This document shows positions 55,976 through 64,000 of a stretch of 64,000 nt of DNA, in pieces. Numbering within the stretch: the first letter of the stretch is position 1; every line of letters starts with the position of its first letter. The notes beneath the pieces are model-generated. The model was not told the DNA's origin and ran no database searches. It saw only the letters and a list, made by a program, of their open reading frames with translations. The DNA is from Kondoa malvinella (lineage: Eukaryota; Basidiomycota; Agaricostilbomycetes; Agaricostilbales; Kondoaceae): assembly GCA_039545315.1 (NCBI GenBank), contig BCIM01000001.1, positions 3,567,783-3,631,782 on the forward strand. Direction: 5' to 3'. The position numbers were made by a program, and so were the translations under genes.

Positions 55976-56357
55976 CGCGTGTCGAAACTTGTAAATACAA
56001 GCGGGTTATCAGCTTGCAGGGGTATAGCAAAGCCTGGGTTATAGCTCGTTCATTCTTGGTATATAGCCAGTCGTTCGTTGCAGGAGATGAAAAGACTTGG
56101 AAGGCTCCAGACGAAAACATCATGCCATGAGCTCGAGCGCAAGTTTGCCTAGAAGCGGCGAACCAAGACGCTATTTCAGCATACAAAGCAATGCTACAGT
56201 ACTCTATCGCTCTTCTTGCTTGCTTTCTCAACTAGCTGTTCCATCTCACCGATGCTTGAAGCTAACGCACGAGATCAACCAATGCTTTCGCTTGATCTGC
56301 GTAGCTGAGCAGCCGGCTTGACAAGCGGCTGGACTCTTCCTCGAACCTAGAACTGGC
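55976..56357. other. Intergenic region upstream of STE11
   Basis: About 380 bases between the STE11 start and the amidase stop, both on the minus strand. No gene seen; it should contain the STE11 promoter. Confidence 0.4.
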
Positions 56358-58597
56358 TCAGCTTTGATCAATAGTTGACACCTCTGAAACCACCTGAGTA
56401 GCTTGCTCGAATGCATAAGCGTAGGCTATCAACTTCTCCTCGCTCCATTTGCGACCAACAAAGGATATACCGAATGATGCATTGGGTCCTTGGCTGATGA
56501 GACCGCCTGTTTCAGTGATACCTCTTGCATCTGCCGGATAGTGACTGAAAAGGGCGCTGATAAGCTAACAGATGTAATGGGAAGTAACAACTCACCCAAG
56601 AGGAACAGATATCTGCGGATAGCCAGCCAGAGGAGCTAATTCGATTCTGGTCGAGGGCATGACCAACACATCCAGATTATGCTGATAGCCGTCATTATCA
56701 TGTAACCACAGCTCATGACATCGGCTCACGTTCTCGAGCGCTCCTAGTATTGTACCTTTGTTTCCATAGAATGCGCAGGCTTCCGCAGCTGCGATGAACT
56801 CTGGCGAAGATGAATTCAGTCCAAGCTCAATAGCCTGTTCGATCCTGATCTACAAGAAGGGTGAGGATGATTGGCCGGATTCAGCAGCGAGCACGCACCG
56901 CATTTCTTTCAGCGTAAAGCTCACCGGGACAGGCTTTGGTGTAGTCCAGTAGGTCTTGTGCGTTCTTTATATCATTTGGATTGTACTCAAGGCCTTCAAA
57001 GTATTGACCAACCCCTTCTACGAATTGTACTCGATGTCGGAGTTTCTAGGTAGGGCCATCAGCTATCGACGATGCGCGCAATGATAAACATACGACAGCA
57101 TCCTCAACAACTGATTTATGGTCGGTTCCAGTTGGAAACTCTATGTCTTGCTGGACAATTGCACCGAGATTCTGCATGACTTCAAGGGCAGCATCAAAGG
57201 CAGCTTTCTCGTAGTCTGGAAAGTCGTTGTATGCATTGACGTGTGATGCTGGAATGCCTGTTTCGGAGTCAACGAGTTGCATATGACCTGCTTTACAAAG
57301 AGCGCACCGATACGAACCCCTTTCAAAGAATCCATCTTGCACGCCTTGACATAGTCTGGGACACTTTCGAGAGGATTGCTCAGGGATAAGGAATCCTGCT
57401 GATCTCTTCCGGCGCAAGCTTGTAGGACAGCAGCACAGGTCATGATATCTGGAGCCATTGGTCCGATCGTACTGTATCAATGATCAGCCAGGACCATCTC
57501 AAAGCAATGTCGACGTACTCTGAAGTAGCGCTGATAGGTATTACCAGGTGCCTGGAGGTCAAACCAGATGTCGGCTTGATGGCGGCCTACAGATGATTGG
57601 CATCGTTCTTCTGACGGCAATAAGGCTGACTTACGACATTGTTGACATTAGCGGGACCGATTATGCTGCCTCGCGTCTCCCCGCCTAAACTTGCCATCGA
57701 AAGTCCTATTGAGGCTGCAACGGCTGATCCGCTGCTGGAGCCGTCGCACATCTGATTCTCATAGAAAGCACCAAGCGTTTGTCCGCCGACTATACGCCTC
57801 GATGAGTGATTCGTTCGGGTGGTAAGGAGATATCAAACGCACGGCCACTCCAGCCGCTGCAACATTATCAGAGCAGCTCCGCTTCCCTAAAGGCTACAAA
57901 CTTACTCCGTTTGGTCGAGGCTTCTATAGTTGGACCATTCAGATAGATTATCTAGAGCAGAACATCAGTTCATAGTACCAAGCACAGAGAGCAGCCATAC
58001 TTTTGCCCAGGATGATACAACCCGCTTGTCTGTCGGAACATGAGTTCATCATTGGCTCTGTCGTATTCAGACGTACTTTAGCTTGGCCACTACTGTCGCA
58101 TCTCCGGGTGGAATGGATCCGAGCAGGGCATAGCTGCCTGCATTGGTATTCATAAAGGTTTGACTGTGGCCATGTCAGCATTCGAGCAGCAGATCGGTAC
58201 TGAAACTTACTCTGGGCGTGCTGTTGCGATGCTGCCTTTGACAAGCTTTCGTTCGTTTCAGCAACAGACTAGACTGCTCGAAAGTGCTCACGATCGGTAG
58301 TCCATGTAATGGCCCGCGCGTCTTGCCAGCAGTCCTTTCGATATCAAGACGTTTCGCATCCAGCACTGCATACTGTAATGGGGATCAGATCCGATGCGAA
58401 ATGACCGACAGATAAGCGTTTACCGGATTGAGCTCCAAAACTGCTCGGAGGCGAGGATTCACTTCTTGTATGCGTTCAATGTAGGCCAATGTCAAGTCGA
58501 CTGAATTAAAGTTGCCTTGAGCGAGACCTTTGGATAATTCAGAGATTGGAGCAGATAGCAGATCCGGCAGGGGCTGCCTCGCAGACGAAGTAACCAT
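56358..58597 (-). CDS. Amidase-signature family hydrolase
   Basis: Hydrolase of the Ser-cisSer-Lys amidase family. The ATG at 58597 (MVTSSARQPLPDLLSAPISE) leads to LAQGNFNSVDLTLAYIERIQ and EVNPRLRAVLELNP. Then come YAVLDAKRLDIERTAGKTRG and PLHGLPIV, the start of the Lys-containing region. The core signature is FYENQMCDGSSSGSAVAA followed by SLGGETRGSIIGPANVNNVV, with the nucleophile Ser in the second block. Later parts are IGPMAPDIMTCAAVLQACA, DYVKACKMDSLKGVRIGAL and ASHVNAYNDFPDYEKAAFDA. The C-terminal GRKWSEEKLIAYAYAFEQAT ends at the TGA at 56358-56360. About ten introns. ETRGS departs slightly from the usual ETDGS/ETGGS. The substrate may be an amide, nitrile-derived amide or fatty-acid amide. 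The true first exon may lie further upstream. Confidence 0.85.
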
Positions 58598-59564
58598 ATC
58601 GTGAAGTAGTAGTCCAAGAGAGAGGCATGATATCGTCAATTAGAACGCTCAAGAACAATGAATCGAAGGCGTAAAGCAGTGCACGTTTGAACGCAATGCC
58701 ATGATCTGGCCAAGTGCGGTGCAATTTGCGGATTGAGTAGTGCATAATGAACCTGTCCTTGCATTCACGTTGTCGCCGTAAAGCGGTTGGCCAGAAGACA
58801 GCATGTCACTTCTTGACGCCCGACATCTATTACTTGCTGGTCCTGCGTCCAGGTCATGCTTTTACGCGTTGCTACTGCTTCGAGCGAGGTCGCTGTCTAG
58901 CTTGCTGTGTTCTTTTGACCTGGTCTTATATACAGAGACTAAGAGCTAAGACCTGGTTGCAGTTCTGGATAACCTTGATGCGGAAAAGACTTTTGCTTGC
59001 TGGACTAGCTCGAGGCTACTTGTCTTGGCCTTGGTTGTTTAGTGCAGACGCGGAGGCGAACTGACTGACGACGATTCCATACTCTCACCTCTTTCTGGAT
59101 ACTACTGTAATGCGGACCTACTGATACGCCGTGTATCCCCCTACGATCTCTGATCTTCGAGACAGACCATCTGACACCTTCTTGTGGACCTCTTCAATTC
59201 TTACCTCCAATATGCTCCAATACCAACAGCCTCTTGTTGCTCCATTGCAGTCTTCTCATCTGTTTCCAGCAACCCAGGTTGTCCAATAAGCTTCTCGTGC
59301 TCTCCCGTGAAGCCTTTACCACATGTACATCTAGTCGTCTCACTTTCGCTGGTCGCTGATTCCTTTGGCTGGACTGAGATGTACATCAGCGACATCGAGG
59401 CGATGCATGATATTCTAGATTGGCATCACTTCAAATTCGATTAACGATGAACGATGTTCTCGATTGGCACGCCCTTGATCGGAGCTCGACTTCTGCTCCC
59501 AACTCTTACTGGAAAAGGTACGTTGGTATATAATTGTTGCATGATCAGTGTTAAACATCAAAGG
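58598..59564. other. Intergenic region
   Basis: About 970 bases upstream of the amidase, running to the tRNA-like element. I see no supported gene. Short frames at 58747-59064 and 59184-59444 on the plus strand have no motif. Confidence 0.4.
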
Positions 59565-59744
59565 CCCGTATGGTCTAGTCGTATGATTCGTCAGTCCATC
59601 AACACTCATTACCACCGTTTGCTGACACCCAACACAGCTGCTTTGGGTGACTTGCAGGAGGTTAGCATCACCACTAACACCCAAAAAAACACACAACTAA
59701 CGATTTATCGCTTAGGTCAGGAGTTCAATTCTCTTTGCGGGCCG
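59565..59744 (+). tRNA. tRNA-Pro-like gene interrupted in the anticodon region (split gene or pseudogene)
   Basis: The 5' part (59565-59589) starts GCCCGTA, then TGGTCTAGTCGTATGATT, which matches the acceptor strand and D-arm/A-box of eukaryotic tRNA-Pro. The 3' part (59715-59744) reads AGGTC, AGGAG-TTCAATT-CTCTT (a five-pair T-arm with B box), then TGCGGGC and a discriminator C. The two acceptor strands pair over all seven positions (one G-U), with correct spacing to the T-arm, and C73 is usual for tRNA-Pro. Between them lie about 125 bases where 17 anticodon-arm bases are expected. No clear anticodon arm joins to the flanks, although GCTTTGGGTG at 59641-59650 resembles the tRNA-Pro(UGG) loop. 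G18 is replaced by C. It may be a tRNA with unusual intron(s) or a decayed copy. Confidence 0.5.
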
Positions 59745-60541
59745 GTTGCTTTCGAGCGAGAAAACCATCTTTTTGCTTCACGGTCTGGCTCTTTTGGTTC
59801 CCGCGAGCGGAGATGTATGCATGCATCTGCAACGTGGGAAGTCCAGCACCATAGACATGAAGCGGTGCATCCACCCGTTCTGTTACAATTATCTTGACCA
59901 AATGGAAAGTAGCAGCTGTATATAATGAGGCGATAGCGTTGCAAGGCTCCAAAGTCTTTTGGATCTTGTCACAATATGGCGATTTGAAGAGAGAGAAAGG
60001 GACAGAGTTCGATCTCGTTACTAAATCGCATAGACAGAGAAGAGGACAACAGGGTGATTTCAACGAAAGACAGTGGAATAGCGACCACTCTCACTATCAC
60101 GGAGAGATTCCCCAGACCCAGACGAGACAAGTATACCAGAAAGAGCGAGAGAGCCAAGGTACAGAGGAGCACGATAGCGTGGTTTCGGAAACAGGCTACC
60201 TGGTAAGATGACCAGAACATGACAGAAGCCAATGCATAGCTGCTCTAAGAGCTAGAAGAGTGAACTCAAGGACACCAACGCTAATACGACGACATCACGC
60301 CTTCTTTGCGTTGAATCGATCCGCAAACCTGCTGACAATTTACCACAGCACATGAAGGCAAAGCAAAGGACCGACCTTTGCAAGTCGTCTCTTGTAAATC
60401 ATGGGTTGCTGAGTTCGGTAGACCTACTTGATGTGGCATCTTCGGCGGAGATGACGGGCAGAGCAGGTGCTACAGCGAGGCTGTTTGCCGTAGCTGTTGT
60501 CGGATGCTGAGCGATTTCCCGCGGCGGTTGTCGAATCACCT
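59745..60541. other. Intergenic region
   Basis: About 800 bases between the tRNA-like element and the 3' end of a minus-strand gene. A plus frame (59894-60211, Gln/Arg/Glu-rich) and a hydrophobic minus frame (59969-60232) overlap; neither has a motif or splice support. Confidence 0.35.
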
Positions 60542-61467
60542 TCAATCATCTAGTGTGAGCTGTTGCAATACCTCATCAACGCGATCGTCTACGGGATGGG
60601 CAATGATACTGAAGCTGTGCAAACGAATGTAAGTTGTGAATCCCATGCCTGTCCTAACTTACTGCCATTTCGATCATAGCGGCTCGCTTCCTTTCTCGTG
60701 TAGCAGCGTCACCATAACCCTTTTTGATCTGCAAATGAAGAGGGGAATCAGCACTGCCAAAGATCTCGCCAAGGCAACGCACATAATGACATCCAAGCAC
60801 CGTGTCGCGATCGAACTCGTCCGTTTGCACTATGCGTCGTAGCAGCTGAGAAGCTGTGATGCAAGTCAGCGTCAGTGGTCGCACGAGACGCGTTACAGGA
60901 ACATACGCAGAGATGATTCCATACTAGAGTCAATCTGATACGCGCATAAGCATCCGTTGGAATGCCGCCTTTTTAGAAAGCTCACCTGCTCAGCTACGGT
61001 CAAGTAGGAATCGCCGACCTGCCCTGCTGCAATTGACTTTTCTGCTCTTGCCATAGCATGACAAATTATGACAGTCGCCGAGAAAATGCGCTGTCGTAGT
61101 TCTCCATTGGCGAACGCGTCAAATACGGTCTGCGCTCCAGCTCTGGTAATTGGATCGACCACAGTCTCCTGAAATTCTTGGTAGAGCTCGAGTGCACGCG
61201 TTGCGGAATCGAGACCCAAGCCTTGCAAGTTGAGATCTTGGGCAGCGCGAGCCAGAAAAGAGAAGGTCTACGCGCTTGCAAGTACAAGATCATAGTGCTG
61301 AACTCGTCCGCATAGACTAGGGCCTCGCACAAAAGCAGAGCACGCAGGAAGAGGCCCGCGTCGAACGCCTTTTGTGCAAGGAAAACATATTCTTCGATTG
61401 GTCTCATGTTGAGGCATGTGACGCCGCGTATGGTGTGCGGCTTTTGTGGGAAGAGTCCTCTCGACAT
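60542..61467 (-). CDS. Hypothetical helical protein
   Basis: Not recognised. The start may be the ATG at 61467 (MSRGLFPQ) or at 61407 (MRPIEEYVFLAQKAFDAGLF). Exon 1 continues LRALLLCEALVYADEFSTMI and splices through a short intron (about 35 bases, donor GTAGAC) to HLNLQGLGLDSATRALELYQ. Then come EFQETVVDPITRAGAQTVFD, LRQRIFSATVIICHAMARAE and DSYLTVAEQ. Further exons give YGIISA, LLRRIVQTDEFDRDTVLGCH, YVRCLGEIFGSADSPLHLQI and RERKRAAMIEMA. A last exon probably ends HPVDDRVDEVLQQLTLDD with the TGA at 60542-60544, but that last join is not resolved in frame. The pattern suggests an all-helical repeat-like protein. No catalytic motif or membrane segment is seen. Confidence 0.55.
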
Positions 61468-61884
61468 GGTCGCTTCTTGGCTTCCTCGTTTCTCTCTCCC
61501 TTGTGCGTCACCAAAGTTTGGAAGAAACTGTTCTTGTTCCTTCAAGCAAAGCGAAAGAGCCCTGTGATAGCGCTAAGCAAGTGTGCTGGGCTAGCAGACG
61601 CGAATACTCCTTTCCGTATCATTTCTGCTTTGGCGTTCTTGTCTTCCATTTCAAAGCGTACTCGCGTTTCGCAAACGCAGCGTTCACGTTGCTGCATGTC
61701 CAGATACGCAGCTTGTTTGAACGTTGCTTCTCAATAATTCCATCTTTTTGCTCATTCTTCCCTTTCAGCAGGCTCTGATCGCACCTTTGGATCAAGCGCT
61801 TAATCTGCATTTGCGGCTAAGGTCAAACATATATACACTACTTGCACACCATTTCACAAAACCAGCACAAAACCAGCCGCAGCA
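61468..61884. other. Intergenic region
   Basis: Separates two minus-strand genes. No coding content supported; it should carry the promoter of the hypothetical gene. Confidence 0.4.
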
Positions 61885-64000
61885 TCACCAACCAAACATT
61901 ACGACGACCGCAGACACTTTTGCCTTCCTATTGAGAAGAGGTGTGATGGCAAGAGGGCAGATTCGGCCTTGAATAGTGTAAACTGAGCCTGGCGGGAACA
62001 CTCGAAGCCTGGGAGAGATCATGAAGAAATCTTGCTTGGCAATTTGCTTCTTGATTTCAGCTACCGACCCAGGGAGGTTTAGCTCTTCAATCAGCTGACC
62101 AAAATTGGCACCTTGAGCCCAGTCGCATGGTAAAGCGGGTGAAGAGAATCGGATAGTCAATGTTTCCGGGTCGAGGAAAACGAATTTGGCTGGTGTCTAA
62201 GAAAAAGCCAGCTTTTAGTTCGAGCTATAATGTAGTAAACGATGCCATTCACCTGATTTTGCCATTGAAGCACCTCTGCTGGACTGTTGAGCTGTGTCGG
62301 ATCTGAAATCACTTCTCTTGGCTGTTTACTACTTGTCGCGCCGAGCACTCCCAGAGGTGCGCATGCAGAAGTGGGCGCTTGAACTACTTCAAAAGTTGGC
62401 TTGCGCTTCATAGCTCGACCTGGACCTTGATGGCGACCCGAGGTAGCTTCGAATGCGAGAGCACTGGCATCTTGCAATCTTTGGTTCCTGTCCTGGATGG
62501 AATTTTCGATGCGAGTGCTGGCCACTGATTGCGAAGATCGAAGCGCTTCTCTCTGTTCTTGCACAATCTCGCTGTCGTGTCCTTGGGTGACATCGAGATT
62601 ATCGTTGAGCAGCCATGACAAGTCTGAAGTTTGAGAAGATAGGTTGAGTTGCTAGACAAACACTTTAGATTTGTTCATTCCGCAATCACAAGCGACCCAC
62701 ATGACCTAGGATATATCTGACAGCGCCAGTCTCGTCCCGTAGGCATTTCATCTGAAGTAGCACCCAAAACGGCGTCCCCTCTTTCGTGTAATTGATCATG
62801 AGCTCTACAAACAAGCACGCTTGATCAGCAGCTATCTGGGTAAAAATATAGCTCACATACCTTGTATGTCTGCACCCACTTTTAACGCCTTTCTGATCCT
62901 GGCAACCACCGCTGGCGAGCTCTCGGGTCCCTGCAATTCTCGACAGTTCATACTCAATGTTTCCTTCAAAGTGTATCCAGTCAATGCTTGAAATCCCTTG
63001 CTACACATCTGTATCACATCTGATCAGGTATGATGAGATCAAGAAAGCCAGGAACGTACGCTCAAGATCATATCTGGTCCATCGCGCAGATCTGCAAGAG
63101 GTTGATGAGTCATATTACTAGCAAGTGTTACGGGACTGGCTCACCTGCTAAGCAGAAACTGTCTCGGTTCTGCTGGCTCGTTTTGACGAACGCCTTTTGA
63201 GCTAGTGTCAAACGCAGCTTGACGAAGCGCGACCAAGAGTCTTCATGCATAGCTTGAAAAGCTACATCTGCTTGCTCTGCGAATGGATCCGGCAGGATTT
63301 GTAACTTGACAGAAGAGGCTTCGAGACATTTCCGTTCCGCGTTGGAAAGGTTGAGTGCAAGAGGAGCAGCCGTTGGAACGTGTAGATCATGTACACGTCG
63401 GCAAAGGCTTTGTAATGCTTGGAGATCGCTAGATAGTTGTTGGGCATTCTAACACATTTGGATCAGGCTTTGATCTGACAGATATAATGGCAGACTGACC
63501 AGCCAGAAACAAAGCTGCTCGGCGCCTAGTTCGCTTGCTAAGAAAGCGCCGAATTTGGCCAAACCGACTGTTCCGAAGGCTTGTTTAAGATGTCTCGCAA
63601 CAGGCAGAATCATCAACGTACTCGGATCTTCCAGCGCCTGTCTGAGACTATCTTGGTTCATAAGGGAAGCGTACTTCTTTCCACCTGGACGTGCAGACAG
63701 TTCGACAAGAGGAGCATTCTGCTCATGTTGCGGATTGTAACAAGGCAGGGTATCAAGAATATGGGTAGGCACTTCTTCCCCATTGCTGGACTCGTCTGAT
63801 TCGGCATTAGGAGAACCGAATTTAGCACCGCTATCTCGGCGATTGTTGGATGGGAAAGAGACCAGCGTTGGAGAGTTCAGCTTTGGTATTGACCATCTCT
63901 CGGATTTAGGAGATTTGGCGCCTTGGTCTAACGTAGGAGATTTCGGAAGCTGATACCACTTGCGTGATGTAGCATCTTTGGCAAAGGACTTGCGTCTAGG
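61885..64000 (-). CDS. RGS-LOV photoreceptor-like protein (5' end beyond the window)
   Basis: The readable part begins in a Ser/Pro/Lys-rich region. It enters an RGS domain (SLRQALEDPSTLMILPVARH, then LAKFGAFLASELGAEQLCFW; later LRLTLAQKAFVKTSQQNRDS). A LOV/PAS domain follows: DLRDGPDMILS, GFQALTGYTLKETLSMNCRE, LQGPESSPAVVARIRKAL (62871-63002), ELMINYTKEGTPFWVLLQM and DETGAVRYILGH-QLNLSS (62701 onward). The photoactive Cys of the NCR motif and the terminal Gln are kept. The C-terminal part has NFGQLIEELNLPGSVAEIKK, DFFMISPRLRVFPPGSVYTI and QGRICPLAITPLL, stop at 61885. This order matches fungal RGS-LOV proteins such as Botrytis BcLOV4, which bind flavin and move to membranes in blue light. 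RGS domains speed GTP hydrolysis by G-alpha. The start lies past position 64000. Confidence 0.82.

Noticed and set aside
59591..59627. Hairpin GTCAG/CTGAC as the anticodon arm of the tRNA-like gene
   Set aside because: The five-pair stem exists, but it would place C at position 33 where T is invariant and leaves a long unexplained segment before the variable loop.

Overview
The window is eukaryotic nuclear DNA, almost certainly from a fungus and most likely a basidiomycete. The genes lie close together on both strands and are cut by many short GT-AG introns (about 42-110 bases), often with a CTGAC or CTAAC branch-point-like motif just before the acceptor. The gene set is fungal: an Ste11-type MAPKKK with SAM and RA domains, Sfi1, a Sec61 beta subunit, Tom40, an RGS-LOV protein, a FunK1-like kinase and an Ste-type signalling set. 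Base composition is fairly balanced. I see no viral genes, bacterial operons, CRISPR array or intact transposon.

Layout, left to right. 1-528: start of a mitochondrial IRC3-like helicase (minus). 1.3-3 kb: a PA-domain membrane protein and a tiny six-exon zinc-binding protein (plus). 3.3-5.8 kb: Xaa-Pro aminopeptidase (minus). 6.3-11.7 kb: an unrecognised multipass membrane protein and a DDHD phospholipase (plus). 11.8-18.2 kb: a GT25-like glycosyltransferase (minus), an F-box-like protein (plus) and two tandem alpha/beta hydrolase paralogues (minus). 19-20.5 kb: an orphan gene whose last exon is tandemly duplicated. 20.8-24.3 kb: a weak membrane-protein gene, a phosphopantetheinyl transferase and a short-chain dehydrogenase. 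24.8-26.9 kb: SEC61 beta (minus) and TFIIF beta (plus). 27-34.8 kb: kinase-like, MYND, secreted, MDP1-like phosphatase and nucleotide-sugar transferase genes (all plus). 35-40.8 kb: TOM40 (minus), a lactonase (plus) and an MFS transporter (minus), followed by a broken copy of the transporter's 3' end. 41.9-48.9 kb: a hypothetical gene, GSK3 and SFI1 (minus). 49-51.5 kb: a DUF579-like protein and SAR1 (plus). 51.8-58.6 kb: STE11 and an amidase (minus). 59.6 kb: a tRNA-Pro-like gene whose anticodon region is interrupted. 60.5-64 kb: a hypothetical gene and an RGS-LOV photoreceptor cut by the window end (minus).

Most genes are unrelated housekeeping neighbours. Some share pathways: SEC61 beta, SAR1, the two type II glycosyltransferases and the PA-domain protein belong to the secretory route; STE11, GSK3, SFI1 and the RGS-LOV protein belong to signalling and cell-cycle control. 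The RGS-LOV protein would link blue light to heterotrimeric G-protein signalling.

Exon joins were deduced by hand from splice consensus, reading frame and family similarity. Internal exon boundaries and several first exons are therefore provisional. Most informative for follow-up are the RGS-LOV protein, the interrupted tRNA, the duplicated terminal exon, two apparent GC-AG introns and a 5-base microexon.
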